Of a DNA stretch of 64,000 nt, positions 7,844 to 18,695 are shown one piece after another. The stretch comes from an uncultured Caldimonas sp. (GTDB lineage Bacteria; Pseudomonadota; Gammaproteobacteria; Burkholderiales; Burkholderiaceae). The notes below the pieces were generated by a model. The model was not told where the DNA came from, did no database searches, and saw nothing but the letters and a program-made list of their open reading frames with translations. Each line of letters starts with the position of its first letter. Within the stretch, counting starts at the first letter, position 1. A program made the position numbers and the translations under genes. The stretch covers positions 1-64,000 of the forward strand of contig NZ_CAMLJQ010000003.1 in the NCBI RefSeq assembly GCF_946480305.1, in the 5' to 3' direction.

Positions 7844-8935
7844 ATGGACGACAACCTTCCCAAACCTGCATCCCTCAAAGGGCGGGGGACGGCTGTGCGC
7901 ATTGCCCACCGGTTCGAACGGGACGTACGCGACGGGTTCGACGACGGATGGGGCACGCTCGAACAGGACGCGAGCGAGGAGCTGCTGCCTCCTGCCACGA
8001 CCCTCATCGAGGAACGTGCCAAGTCGGTCATCGCCTCGAACGACTCGCCCGACATTCCGTTCGGACAGTCGCTCAATCCCTACCGCGGCTGCGAACACGG
8101 GTGCATCTACTGCTACGCGCGGCCGACTCACAGTTACCTGAACCTGTCGCCCGGGCTCGACTTTGAAACCAGGATCGTTGCCAAGGTGAATGCCGCCGAG
8201 CGACTCGAAGCGGAGCTCTCGCGGCCGAAGTACAAGCCGTCCACGATCCACGTCGGAGGGGCCACCGACGCCTACCAGCCGGTCGAGAGGCACTTGCGCA
8301 TCACCCGAGGTGTATTGGAAGTGCTGGCCCGCTGCCGGCATGCCTTCTCCGTGGTGACCAAGTCCTCGGGCATCGAGCGCGATCTCGATCTGATCGGCCC
8401 CGCTGCACAGGCGGGGCGCGCGTGGGTCTCCATCAGCGTCACCACCTTGGACGGGCCGCTCGCCCGGGTGCTGGAGCCACGGGCAGCAGCTCCGCACCGG
8501 CGATTGCAGACGGTGGCCGCACTCGCGCGGGCAGGGGTGCGGGTGGGCGTCAACGTGGCGCCGGTCATTCCGTTCATCAACGAGCCGGAGATCGAACGCA
8601 TCGTCGAGGCAGCGACCGAGGCGGGGGCCTCGTCCATCCACTACACGGTGCTGCGCCTGCCGTGGGAGGTGAGCCCGCTGTTCCGTCAGTGGCTGCAGCA
8701 GCACTTCCCCGATCGGGCCGAGCGCGTGATGGCACGGGTGCAGGAGATGCGCGGTGGATCGGACTACAAGGCCGACTTCGGCTCCCGCATGAAGGGCGAG
8801 GGGGTGTGGGCGGAGTTGATCGCGCAGCGCATCGACAAGGCGGTGCGGCGCGCGGGGTTGACGCGGCACGTGGAGCGGCTGGACGAAAGCGCATTCACGC
8901 CGCCGCACCGGGCGGGGCAGGCTGCGTTGTTTTGA
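7844..8935 (+). CDS. PA0069-family radical SAM protein (spore photoproduct lyase-like)
   Basis: A 363-residue radical S-adenosylmethionine protein. The iron-sulfur cluster motif is C83-x3-C87-x2-C90 in CEHGCIYCYARPTH, followed by the TIM-barrel core. It belongs to the PA0069/SplB-like group, whose reaction is not established; relationship to DNA photoproduct lyases is by family only. The ATG at 7844 gives the N-terminus MDDNLPKPASLKGRGTAVR, where similarity to the family begins. There is little Shine-Dalgarno sequence and the leader would be very short. The SOS box directly upstream points to a role in DNA damage response. Confidence 0.9.
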   Translation: MDDNLPKPASLKGRGTAVRIAHRFERDVRDGFDDGWGTLEQDASEELLPPATTLIEERAKSVIASNDSPDIPFGQSLNPYRGCEHGCIYCYARPTHSYLNLSPGLDFETRIVAKVNAAERLEAELSRPKYKPSTIHVGGATDAYQPVERHLRITRGVLEVLARCRHAFSVVTKSSGIERDLDLIGPAAQAGRAWVSISVTTLDGPLARVLEPRAAAPHRRLQTVAALARAGVRVGVNVAPVIPFINEPEIERIVEAATEAGASSIHYTVLRLPWEVSPLFRQWLQQHFPDRAERVMARVQEMRGGSDYKADFGSRMKGEGVWAELIAQRIDKAVRRAGLTRHVERLDESAFTPPHRAGQAALF

Positions 8936-9016
8936 GCGCGGCGGTGCATGCTGCAGGCGGGTAGGTCCGCCGGCCGCTGAGTCGGCTCGGGGGCCTCGGT
9001 CCGCGCAAGGACGCCC

Positions 9017-9042
9017 AAAAACAACGGCCACCGAAGTGGCCG
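9017..9042 (-). terminator. Rho-independent terminator after dnaJ
   Basis: On the minus strand the perfect 7-bp stem CGGCCAC/GTGGCCG (9025-9031 with 9036-9042, loop of four) is followed by TTGTTTTT. It lies 22 bp beyond the dnaJ stop and closes the heat-shock unit. Confidence 0.85.
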
Positions 9043-9064
9043 ATGGATCAGGCATACGCCAGGC

Positions 9065-10216
9065 TTACTTGAAGAGATCCTTCACGCGGTCGGTCCACGT
9101 CTTGGCGTTTGGTGAGTGCCGCTCACCGCCTTTGCGCAACGACTCGTCCAACTCCTTCAGCAGCTTGCGCTGATGCTCGGTGAGCTTGACCGGCGTCTCG
9201 ACCGCCATATGGCAGTACAGGTCGCCGGGGTAGGTCGAACGCACGCCCTTGATCCCCTTGCCGCGCAGGCGGAAGGTCTTGCCGCTCTGCGTTCCCTCGG
9301 GCAACTCGATCTCGGCCTTGCCGCCCAGCGTGGGCACTTCGATCGCGCCGCCCAATGCGGCGGTCGTGATGCCGATCGGCACGGTGCAGTGCAGGTCGTC
9401 GCCGTCGCGCTCGAAGATGTCGTGCTTCCTCAGCCGAATTTCGATGTACAGGTCACCCGGAGGCCCGCCATTGGTGCCCGGCTCGCCGTTGCCCGCCGAG
9501 CGGATGCGCATGCCCTCGTCGATGCCCGCGGGAATCTTGACTTCCAGCGTCTTGGTCTTCTTGATCTTGCCCTGGCCGCTGCAGGTCGTGCAGGGCTCTG
9601 GAATGATCTTGCCGGTGCCGTGGCAGTGCGGGCAGGTCTGCTGGATGCTGAAGAAGCCCTGGCGCAGGTGCACCGTGCCGCCGCCGCCGCAGGTGGGGCA
9701 GGTCTTGGCGCTGGTGCCCGGCTTGGCACCGGTGCCGTGGCAGGTGTCGCACTCCTCCCAACTCGGGATACGGATCTGCGCTTCCTTGCCGTGGGCGGCC
9801 TCTTCGAGCGTGATTTCCATTGCATACGACAGGTCGCTGCCGCGATAGACCTGCGGGCCGCCTCGCCGGCCGCCACCGCCCCCCTGGCCACCGAAGATGT
9901 CGCCGAAGATGTCGCCGAAGGCTTCGGCAAAGCCGCCGAAACCTTCCGGCCCTCCGCGGAAGCCGCCTGCGCCGCCCATGTTCGGATCGACGCCCGCATG
10001 GCCGTACTGGTCATAGGCCGCGCGCTTCTTGGCGTCGGAGAGCATCTCGTAAGCCTCTTTGGCTTCCTTGAACTTCTCTTCCGCCTCCTTGGCGGCATCC
10101 CCCTGGTTGCGGTCAGGGTGGTACTTCATGGCCAGCTTGCGGTAGGCCTTCTTGATGTCGTCTTCGGATGCGTTCTTCGCAACGCCGAGGACTTCGTAGT
10201 AGTCACGCTTTGCCAT
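9065..10216 (-). CDS. dnaJ: Co-chaperone DnaJ
   Basis: A 383-residue type I J protein that delivers substrates to DnaK and stimulates its ATPase. Visible parts in order: the J domain (1-70) with the HPD motif in KYHPDRN, a Gly/Phe-rich linker (about 75-125), four CxxCxGxG-type zinc repeats ([32 protein letters not shown]; about 155-215) and the C-terminal substrate-binding domains. It lies downstream of dnaK but is separated from it by a fatty acid desaturase gene. Confidence 0.98.
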   Translation of the reverse strand: MAKRDYYEVLGVAKNASEDDIKKAYRKLAMKYHPDRNQGDAAKEAEEKFKEAKEAYEMLSDAKKRAAYDQYGHAGVDPNMGGAGGFRGGPEGFGGFAEAFGDIFGDIFGGQGGGGGRRGGPQVYRGSDLSYAMEITLEEAAHGKEAQIRIPSWEECDTCHGTGAKPGTSAKTCPTCGGGGTVHLRQGFFSIQQTCPHCHGTGKIIPEPCTTCSGQGKIKKTKTLEVKIPAGIDEGMRIRSAGNGEPGTNGGPPGDLYIEIRLRKHDIFERDGDDLHCTVPIGITTAALGGAIEVPTLGGKAEIELPEGTQSGKTFRLRGKGIKGVRSTYPGDLYCHMAVETPVKLTEHQRKLLKELDESLRKGGERHSPNAKTWTDRVKDLFK

Positions 10217-10247
10217 GATGATGTGTCTGCCTAGATCGGTTCTCTTG

Positions 10248-11363
10248 TCAGGCTGCCGCCGCCGGGGCCTGGCCGAGCTGGCGCAGGAACCGGAAGTGCG
10301 CGGCGATCGCCGCGCGCACCGACGGGAAACTCTTGTACTGAACGCCGAACTCCTCGCATGTCCGCCGGACCACCTTGCTGATGCTGCGGTAGTGCACGTG
10401 GCTGATCTGCTGGAACAGGTGGTGCTCGATCTGGAAGTTCAAGCCCCCCATGTAGAAGGTCGCCAGGCGGTTGCCCAGTGCGAAGTTGGTCGTCGTCTTG
10501 AGCTGATGCGATGCCCAGTCGTGTTCCAGGCGGCCGGTTGCCGGATCGGGCTCGGGAAACTGCGTGCCGTCCACCATGTGTGCGAGCTGGAACACCAGCG
10601 ACAGCGTGAGTCCGAACACCGCGTGGATGCCGACGAACACCAGGACCACCGTCCAGACGGGGTGGAGCAGCATCGGAACGAGCAGCGTGTAGCCCAGATA
10701 GGCGAGCTTGGTCAGCACGAAGTACGGTGCTTCCCAGCGCGAACTGGTCTGCAACGGCGTGCTGCCGATGCGGCGTGCCAGCAGCTTCTGCCAGTCGCTG
10801 AACAACAGCAGGTACAACGTGAGCAGGCTGTAGAGCACCGGAGCGTACAGGTGCTGCCACCGGTGCCACGGGCGCCACGCCTGGTGCGGACTCAGCCGCA
10901 TCAACGCGCCGATGGAGATGTCGTCGTCCTTGCCGTCGATGTTCGTGTAGGTGTGGTGCAGCCGGTTGTGCTTCTGCCGCCACAGCATGCTGCTGCCGCC
11001 CATGGCGTCCAACGTGGCGGCCATCAGCCGGTTCACCCAGCGCCTGCGCGAGTAGCTGCCGTGGGCACCGTCGTGCATGACGTTGAAGGCGATCAGGATG
11101 TAGCCCTGCACCACGCCGAATGCCGCCAGCAACGCCGACCACCATTGCTCCACCCACAGCAGCAGGCTCAGGTAGCTGAGTACGAGCAGCGCGAACGCCA
11201 ACAGCGTCTTGCCATGCAGGCGCCAGTCCCCAGTCTCCCGCCGTCCCGAAGCGGCCAGGTGCTCGCGCACCCGCGCCTTCAGGGTGTCGAAAAACACCGT
11301 CCGCGGCCCGAAAGCAATGCGTTGCGGGACCGTGGTGACCGTGAGTACTGCTGGACCGACCAT
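10248..11363 (-). CDS. Membrane fatty acid desaturase
   Basis: A 371-residue di-iron desaturase of the acyl-lipid/linoleoyl type. The three histidine boxes are H97DGAH, H132NRLHH and Q311IEHH, which bind the two irons. Hydrophobic segments around 53-95 and 185-260 anchor it in the inner membrane. It probably introduces double bonds into membrane fatty acids; regioselectivity cannot be read. It lies between dnaK (90 bp upstream) and dnaJ (31 bp downstream) on the same strand, an unusual interruption of that operon. The start region lacks a strong ribosome site. Confidence 0.9.
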   Translation of the reverse strand: MVGPAVLTVTTVPQRIAFGPRTVFFDTLKARVREHLAASGRRETGDWRLHGKTLLAFALLVLSYLSLLLWVEQWWSALLAAFGVVQGYILIAFNVMHDGAHGSYSRRRWVNRLMAATLDAMGGSSMLWRQKHNRLHHTYTNIDGKDDDISIGALMRLSPHQAWRPWHRWQHLYAPVLYSLLTLYLLLFSDWQKLLARRIGSTPLQTSSRWEAPYFVLTKLAYLGYTLLVPMLLHPVWTVVLVFVGIHAVFGLTLSLVFQLAHMVDGTQFPEPDPATGRLEHDWASHQLKTTTNFALGNRLATFYMGGLNFQIEHHLFQQISHVHYRSISKVVRRTCEEFGVQYKSFPSVRAAIAAHFRFLRQLGQAPAAAA

Positions 11364-11453
11364 GGTGTTCTTCGTGAGGCCTCGACAAATGCAAACGCAA
11401 GAGAGCGACGCGATGCGCCGGTCTCTTGCGTCCGAGGAGGGCCGGCGAGCGGA

Positions 11454-13418
<1,965 letters not shown>

Positions 13419-13460
13419 GTCGATGACTCCTTGAAATCAGAAATTCGGTTGTCGTCTAGT

Positions 13461-13469
13461 TGTGGATAA
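13461..13469 (-). promoter_or_regulatory. Perfect DnaA box (TTATCCACA) upstream of dnaK
   Basis: TGTGGATAA on the plus strand equals the consensus 9-mer TTATCCACA on the minus strand. It lies 43 bp before the dnaK start, between the thioredoxin-like gene and dnaK. The same 12-mer GTTGTGGATAAC also occurs upstream of exbB at 55158-55169. A single box could regulate transcription; it is not an origin. Confidence 0.5.
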
Positions 13470-13490
13470 CTGCAGTCGTTTCAAGTCGCC

Positions 13491-13856
13491 TCAAGCGCCT
13501 GAAATGCGCTCGCGCAAGCCCGCGATCGCCTGCTGGAACTGAGGCAGGCCCGGCCAGCTGGTGATGCGGCCGAGCTTCTTGCCGCGGTGGAAAAAGTAGA
13601 AGGTGGGCACCCCGTGCAGGCTGAAGCGCCGGCCAAGCTCGGCGTCTTCGTAGACGTTGGCCTGCAACCAGTGCACGTTCTGCGCCTTCAGTTCCGCTTC
13701 CTTCAGCACTGCTGCCTTCTTGAACTGCTCGCAGTTGAAGCAGTTGTCGCCCCAGAAGTAGACCCCGACGAGTGCTTCGCCTGCGTCGTCCAGCGCCTGG
13801 TCGAAACCGGACGCCGTGACCGGCCGCATTGCAAAACGCTCGAAGAAGGCATCCAT
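13491..13856 (-). CDS. Thioredoxin-like protein with a CFNC active site
   Basis: A 121-residue thioredoxin-fold protein without a signal peptide, hence cytoplasmic. The redox motif is WGDNC39FNC42 in place of the classical WCGPC, and the cis-proline loop GVPTFYFF is intact. It sits between grpE (18 bp gap) and dnaK, so it is expressed with the heat-shock genes, suggesting a role in thiol repair of unfolded or oxidised proteins. The reducing partner is unknown. Confidence 0.85.
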   Translation of the reverse strand: MDAFFERFAMRPVTASGFDQALDDAGEALVGVYFWGDNCFNCEQFKKAAVLKEAELKAQNVHWLQANVYEDAELGRRFSLHGVPTFYFFHRGKKLGRITSWPGLPQFQQAIAGLRERISGA

Positions 13857-13874
13857 TTGAGGCGCGGACTCGAT

Positions 13875-14405
13875 TTATTTGGGCGCTGCCACGGTGACCA
13901 GTGCCGGGCGCAGCACGCGCTCGGCAATCAGGTAGCCCTTCTGCAGCACGGCCACGACGCTGTTGGCCTCCTGCTCGGCAGGCACCACGCTGATCGCCTG
14001 ATGCTGGTGAGGGTCGAACTTGTCGCCAGCCGCGGGGCTGATCTCAAGGACCTTGTTGCGCTCGAGGGCCTGGGCCAGCTGTCGCAGCGTGGCATGCACG
14101 CCCTCGCGCAGCTGCTCCGGGGTGCCGCCTTGCACCGCGAGTGCCGCCTCGAGACTGTCCTTGACTGGCAACAGGCTCTCGGCGAAGCTTTCCACCGCGT
14201 ACTTGCGCGCCTTCGCGATCTCTTCCTCGGCGCGCCGGCGGGTGTTTTCGGATTCGGCCTTGGCACGCAGGTAAGCGTCGGCCATCTCCGCATGCTTGGC
14301 TTCGAGTTCGGCCAGGCGTTGCTCGGGTGAGGGCGAAGCTGCATCGGGTGCGGGGCTTGCGCCGCTAAGCTCTTGATCCATCTGAGTATTTTGAGGTTCT
14401 GTCAT
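13875..14405 (-). CDS. grpE: Nucleotide exchange factor GrpE
   Basis: A 176-residue dimeric exchange factor for DnaK. An acidic, disordered N-terminus (to about 50) leads into a long coiled coil (about 50-110, ..[18 protein letters not shown]..) and the C-terminal beta domain. The end of the protein has [13 protein letters not shown], the conserved GrpE signature. GTG and ATG codons are adjacent (14408 and 14405), and I prefer the ATG. It is the first gene of the heat-shock unit, with a sigma-32 promoter immediately upstream. Confidence 0.96.
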   Translation of the reverse strand: MTEPQNTQMDQELSGASPAPDAASPSPEQRLAELEAKHAEMADAYLRAKAESENTRRRAEEEIAKARKYAVESFAESLLPVKDSLEAALAVQGGTPEQLREGVHATLRQLAQALERNKVLEISPAAGDKFDPHQHQAISVVPAEQEANSVVAVLQKGYLIAERVLRPALVTVAAPK

Positions 14406-14429
14406 CACGCGTTCCCGTCAAAGCCGAGG

Positions 14430-14457
14430 AAATGGGGGCGGCGGCACCGACTTCAAG
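14430..14457 (-). promoter_or_regulatory. Sigma-32 heat-shock promoter of grpE
   Basis: Read on the minus strand, CTTGAAG (14457-14451), a 13-bp spacer and CCCCATTT (14437-14430) match the RpoH consensus CTTGAA-N13-17-CCCCATnT. Transcription would start near 14423, leaving a leader of about 18 nt before the grpE ATG. The rest of the 279-bp gap to 14684 holds no recognisable gene. Confidence 0.88.
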
Positions 14458-14684
14458 CCCCCGTGCGCGTGGATTTGGCGCGAGCGCTGTCGCGGGCCGC
14501 GGGTAAACATCTGAGACGTTTGCCACAAACGACCCCATCTCTTTTTCGCTACCATCGCGCACTTATGGGAAAAATTCGCCGCCTGGGCAGATTTCCCGGC
14601 CGTTCGGCGGCAAGCCGGGCCCTTTGACCCGTACGCTTCCACAATCGGCGCATCCTCTGCTGGTTCCCGTAGCCCAACTCCCGC

Positions 14685-15590
14685 ATGCAGAAGTCGACAG
14701 GCACTGACAGCGCACCGCCCGGTGGTGGTTCGCCCTCCATTTCCGTGGCACCGAGCGACCAGCATGCGGAGGTCGCGCTGCGCGCCAGCGTGGCACTCAT
14801 GGTGCCGGTTGCGCGTTGGCTGATCCGTAACGGAGTGCAGTACGGCGCGTTCACCGCAGCGCTCAAGTCCGTGTTCCTGCAGGTGGCGCGCGAGGAGATC
14901 GAAGGCAGCGGCCGCAAGGCGACCGACTCCGCGTTGAGCATCTTGTCGGGAGTTCACCGCAAGGACGTGCGCGCCTTGACGGCCGAGAACGCCGCGCGCG
15001 AGCTCAAGCCCAAGTCGGTGTCGCTCGTGTCGCAGGTGTTCACCCGCTGGGTGACGGATACGCGCTATCGAAACGCCGACGGCTCGCCGCGCCGCCTTGC
15101 CCGGCTGGGCGAGCAGGACTCTTTCGAGGCCCTGGCCCGCGAGATATCGACCGACGTGCACCCGCGCACGGTGCTCGACGAACTGGCAAGGCTGCGGCTG
15201 GTACGGCTGGAAGACGAGCATGTCGAACTGGTGACCGGTGCCTTCGTTCCGTCGGCCGACTATGAAGAACTGGCCGGGCTGCTGGCTGCCAACACGGGCG
15301 ATCACCTGAGCGCCGCGGTCCACAACCTCACCACACGGCAACCTCGCTTTCTCGAGCAAAGCGTGTTCGCCGATGGTTTGAGCGTCGACTCGGTGCGCGA
15401 GTTGAGTCAGATCGCGCGCGAGCTGTGGGCGGAGGCTTTCCAGCGCATGGTTGCCGAAGCGCAGGTGCGATACGAGGCCGACCGGGACACGCCGGCCGCC
15501 CATCGCATGCGTTTCGGCGTTTACTACTACAGCGAGCCTGCCGGCGACGACGCGTCGGAAGCGGGCTCTCCATCGACTGCAATGCCATGA
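14685..15590 (+). CDS. DUF6502 family protein
   Basis: A 301-residue soluble protein of the DUF6502 type, common in Burkholderiales. A helical region ALMVPVARWLIRNGVQYGAFTAALK at about 37-61 (given here by position and key residues W, Y, F) looks like a winged-helix-type N-terminus, so DNA binding is possible but unproven. No catalytic motif is visible. Its stop overlaps the ATG of the following DUF5666 lipoprotein (ATGA), so the two are translationally coupled. Confidence 0.75.
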   Translation: MQKSTGTDSAPPGGGSPSISVAPSDQHAEVALRASVALMVPVARWLIRNGVQYGAFTAALKSVFLQVAREEIEGSGRKATDSALSILSGVHRKDVRALTAENAARELKPKSVSLVSQVFTRWVTDTRYRNADGSPRRLARLGEQDSFEALAREISTDVHPRTVLDELARLRLVRLEDEHVELVTGAFVPSADYEELAGLLAANTGDHLSAAVHNLTTRQPRFLEQSVFADGLSVDSVRELSQIARELWAEAFQRMVAEAQVRYEADRDTPAAHRMRFGVYYYSEPAGDDASEAGSPSTAMP

Positions 15591-16828
15591 AGTCGCCGCT
15601 CCTCCACAAGATTCTCGCGTCCGGGCTTGCCGGCCTGCTTGCCACGCTGGTGGCCTGCGGCGGCAGTGGTGGCATCGGCTCGGGCGGTACGGGCCAGCCG
15701 ATGAGCCTGAACTCCGGCTCGGGCACCGTCACCGGCTTCGGCAGCATCATCCTCGACGGCGAGGAGTACCAGGACGACGGCGTCACTCCGGTGACCGAAC
15801 TGTCGTGGGGTCAGCTGACGGCCACCACGCCGGCGCTCGGGCAGTCGGCCGAAGCCGCATTCGAGGTCGACGGCACCACGCTGCGCTTGCAGGCGCTGCG
15901 GCTGGACGCCGCCGTGGCCGGGCCGGTGGACAGCATCAACGTGGGAGCGCAGACCCTGACCGTGCTGGGGCAGACGGTGGTCGTCAACGCATCGTCGAAC
16001 GCCGGCCCGGTGACGGTATTCGACGGCGCGAGCGGGCTGGCGGAGGTGAACGTCGGAAACCATGTCGAGGTCCACGGCCTGCCGCGCTGGAACAGTGGGA
16101 CGAGCCGCTACGAGATCCTGGCGACGCGGATCGAGGTGCTGGACGCGCCGCTGTCGAGCTTCCGCGTCAGCGGCGTGGTGCAGGGCATGCAGCCCGGCTC
16201 CACCGCTTTCACCTTTACGCTCGGCGACCTGACGGTGAACTACGCCGGCGCACCGGTGCTCCCGTCGACGTCTCTGTTGCAGAACGGCAGGCGAGTGATT
16301 GTCTGGACCAACCAGGCTCCGGTGTCAGGGCAGCTCACGGCAGCCGGCATCCGGGTCATCGTGCGCGAATCCGCGGTTGCGGCGGAGGGGCAGTCCCGTC
16401 TGGCGGGCACGGCGAGCCGGCTCGACACCGCCGCGAAGACGTTCGACCTGGCGGGTGTCCTGGTGGACTACGCGTCGGCGATCGTCACGCCGGCCAGCCG
16501 CACGATCACCGATGGAGCCTACGTCCACGTGCGGGGCCGCTATGCCGACGACGGTCGCTTCGTCGCGGCGCACGTCAAGTTGCGTCGGCCGGGTCAGGAT
16601 GGCGACCCGGGGCAGGTGCAGCTGGAAGGCACGATCAGCAACTACGACAGCGATGCGTCCTTCGTCGTCCGGGGCACCGAGGTGAACGCCGACGGTGTAA
16701 GCCCGCGGCCCGGTTGCGGCGCACAGGAACTGGACGACGGCCGCTACGTGTCCATCGTCGGCGAGGTGCAGGCCGGGCCCGAGGGTTCGGTGGTCCGGGC
16801 CACCTCGCTCTCCTGCGTGACTCGGTAG
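15587..16828 (+). CDS. DUF5666 domain lipoprotein
   Basis: A 413-residue predicted lipoprotein. The signal sequence MKSPLLHKILASGLAGLLATL ends in the lipobox LVAC, with the acylated cysteine near residue 22, followed by a Gly/Ser-rich linker. The remainder consists of repeated beta-rich units of the DUF5666 type (VDGTTLRLQAL.., ..VEVHGLPRW.., ..YVHVRGRYADDGRFVAAHVKL is seen at about 300-322). Start chosen at 15587, overlapping the previous stop. Function unknown; periplasmic or outer-membrane location is inferred from the lipobox. Confidence 0.82.
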   Translation: MKSPLLHKILASGLAGLLATLVACGGSGGIGSGGTGQPMSLNSGSGTVTGFGSIILDGEEYQDDGVTPVTELSWGQLTATTPALGQSAEAAFEVDGTTLRLQALRLDAAVAGPVDSINVGAQTLTVLGQTVVVNASSNAGPVTVFDGASGLAEVNVGNHVEVHGLPRWNSGTSRYEILATRIEVLDAPLSSFRVSGVVQGMQPGSTAFTFTLGDLTVNYAGAPVLPSTSLLQNGRRVIVWTNQAPVSGQLTAAGIRVIVRESAVAAEGQSRLAGTASRLDTAAKTFDLAGVLVDYASAIVTPASRTITDGAYVHVRGRYADDGRFVAAHVKLRRPGQDGDPGQVQLEGTISNYDSDASFVVRGTEVNADGVSPRPGCGAQELDDGRYVSIVGEVQAGPEGSVVRATSLSCVTR

Positions 16829-16857
16829 GGCCTGGGGAGCGGCAGGCCCGGCCTGCC

Positions 16858-17274
16858 TCAGCGCTTGCCGCCGCCGGTGTCGTCGGCGCTTGCGCTCCAA
16901 CGCTGCCAGTCCGCCAGCTGCCGGCGGTCGCGCTTGGTAGGGCGGCCGTGTTCGATTGCCTGCGACGGGTCTGCGAGGAAGCGTCGGTTGCGTGCGAACT
17001 CCTCGCGGGCGGCAACGCTTTCGGGCGTTTCCTCGTAGAGCTGCTGCGCGACCGGGGCGGGGCCCCGTACGTCGCTCAGCGCGCGCACGACCACAGTGCG
17101 TGGCACGTGCCCTTGCCGTAGCGCGATCCGGTCGCCGACGCGAACCTCGCGTGCCGGCTTGGCCGCCTGTTCGTTGACCTGCACGCGGCCTTTGTCGATT
17201 TCTTCGGTGGCGAGACTACGCGTCTTGTAGAACCGTGCGGCCCACAGCCATTTGTCGAGTCGAACTCCATCCAT
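16858..17274 (-). CDS. hslR: S4-domain RNA-binding heat shock protein Hsp15
   Basis: A 138-residue protein with an N-terminal S4 RNA-binding domain (VRLDKWLWAARFYKTRSLA.. at 4-22, then V.VN...AKP...V..GD), the signature of Hsp15/HslR. The family recycles 50S subunits carrying stalled nascent chains. The C-terminal tail is basic and Arg-rich. It is followed on the same strand, upstream, by tctE with a 10-bp gap, so it may be the last gene of the tctDE transcript. Confidence 0.9.
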   Translation of the reverse strand: MDGVRLDKWLWAARFYKTRSLATEEIDKGRVQVNEQAAKPAREVRVGDRIALRQGHVPRTVVVRALSDVRGPAPVAQQLYEETPESVAAREEFARNRRFLADPSQAIEHGRPTKRDRRQLADWQRWSASADDTGGGKR

Positions 17275-17284
17275 GCCGGTATTG

Positions 17285-18688
17285 TCAGCCGACCGGCGGT
17301 GGCGCGGCCGGGAAGACCACGATCGCGTCCAAGCCCGCCGTGCGGCCTTGTTCCGTGCGGTTGACGAGTTCGATCGTGGCGTCGAGCGACTGGCAGATCT
17401 CGCGGCAGATTGCCAGGCCGAGCCCGCTGCCGGTGTTCGGATGGCCGGTATGGAAGGGCTCGAACAGATGCTCGCGCTGCGACGCTGAAATACCCGGCCC
17501 GCTGTCGCGCACGATCAACCGCACATGTTGCGCGCCGGGCACGACCAGCACGCTCAATGTGCTGCCCTCCGGGGTTTCGCGGATCGCGTTGTGCAGCAGG
17601 TTGCGCAGCAGTTCCCGCAGCATCCAGGGGTGGCCGCGGATCAGGGCATCGTTGGCATCGAGTTCGAAGTCGATGTGCTTGTCCGCGATCAGCGGCGACA
17701 GGTCGATCGCCACGTCGCTGGCAATCTCGGCCAGGTTCAGCGTTTCGCGCTGTGCTTCGCCGTGCACCTGTTCCACTTTTGCAAGGGCAAGCATCTGGTT
17801 GGCCAGCGCGACGGCACGGTCGACCGTGTCGTTCATGGCATGCAGGGTTTCCGGGCTGGGCGGGCCGGACAACGCGTTCTGCACCTGCGTCTTCAGCACG
17901 GCCAGCGGGGTGCGCAACTGGTGCGAGGCGTCGCGCACGAAGCGCAGCTGATGGCCGACCAGCCGGTGCAGCCGCTGCATCAGCGTGTTCAGGGCCGTGA
18001 CCATCGGCTGCAGTTCGCGTGGTGCATCTTCCGCATGCAGGGGCGAGAGATCCTCGGCGTTGCGCGACAGCAGTTGCCGGCGCAGCGACTCGACCGGCAC
18101 CAGCGCCCGCGCCACCACCAGCCACACGACCAGCGTGACCACCGCGATCAGCAGCGCCTGCCGTACCAGCGTGTCGAGCAGGATCTCGCGTGCCAGTTTC
18201 TGCCGCACCTCGAGTGTCTCGGCCACCTGGATCAGTGCCATGCCGCGCGCGTTCTCGGCGGCCACGGGCTGATAGAGCGCGGCCATCCGCACGGTTTCGC
18301 CGCGGAACTCGACGTCGTAGAAGTCGACGAGGGCGGGGTAGGCTGTCTGCTGCGGGATCTTTCCGCGATACACCGGCAGATCTTCGTAGCCGGAGACGAA
18401 CTCGCCTTCGAAGCCATCGATCCGGTAGTACATGCGGCTGTTGTTGGAGGCCTCGAAGATCTCCAGCGCCGCGTACGGCACCTCGACGCGCAACTCGCCG
18501 CCGTCGACCTGCAGCAGCTCCCCGATGGAACGAGCCGACGCCAGCAGCGAGCGGTCGTAGGCGCGGTTGATCGAACGCAAAGCACCGCGGTAGAGGCTCA
18601 CCGTGTCGACGAGCACGAACAGGGCGATGGGCGTGATGATCCACGCCAGCAGGTAGCGGCGCAGCGAGTGGGGAGCCCGTACCGCCAT
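17285..18688 (-). CDS. tctE: Sensor histidine kinase TctE (tricarboxylate sensing)
   Basis: A 467-residue membrane kinase. A transmembrane helix at about 12-32, a periplasmic sensor of the 2CSK_N/TctE type (to about 175) and a second helix (about 176-196) are followed by the HisKA domain with the phosphorylated H256 in DASHQLRTPLAV and the ATPase with DSGPGIS and GSGLGLAI. It starts 7 bp after the stop of the response regulator tctD. The pair is divergent from tctCBA, which supports tricarboxylate (for example citrate) sensing. Confidence 0.88.
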   Translation of the reverse strand: MAVRAPHSLRRYLLAWIITPIALFVLVDTVSLYRGALRSINRAYDRSLLASARSIGELLQVDGGELRVEVPYAALEIFEASNNSRMYYRIDGFEGEFVSGYEDLPVYRGKIPQQTAYPALVDFYDVEFRGETVRMAALYQPVAAENARGMALIQVAETLEVRQKLAREILLDTLVRQALLIAVVTLVVWLVVARALVPVESLRRQLLSRNAEDLSPLHAEDAPRELQPMVTALNTLMQRLHRLVGHQLRFVRDASHQLRTPLAVLKTQVQNALSGPPSPETLHAMNDTVDRAVALANQMLALAKVEQVHGEAQRETLNLAEIASDVAIDLSPLIADKHIDFELDANDALIRGHPWMLRELLRNLLHNAIRETPEGSTLSVLVVPGAQHVRLIVRDSGPGISASQREHLFEPFHTGHPNTGSGLGLAICREICQSLDATIELVNRTEQGRTAGLDAIVVFPAAPPPVG

Positions 18689-18695
18689 GGCCGCT

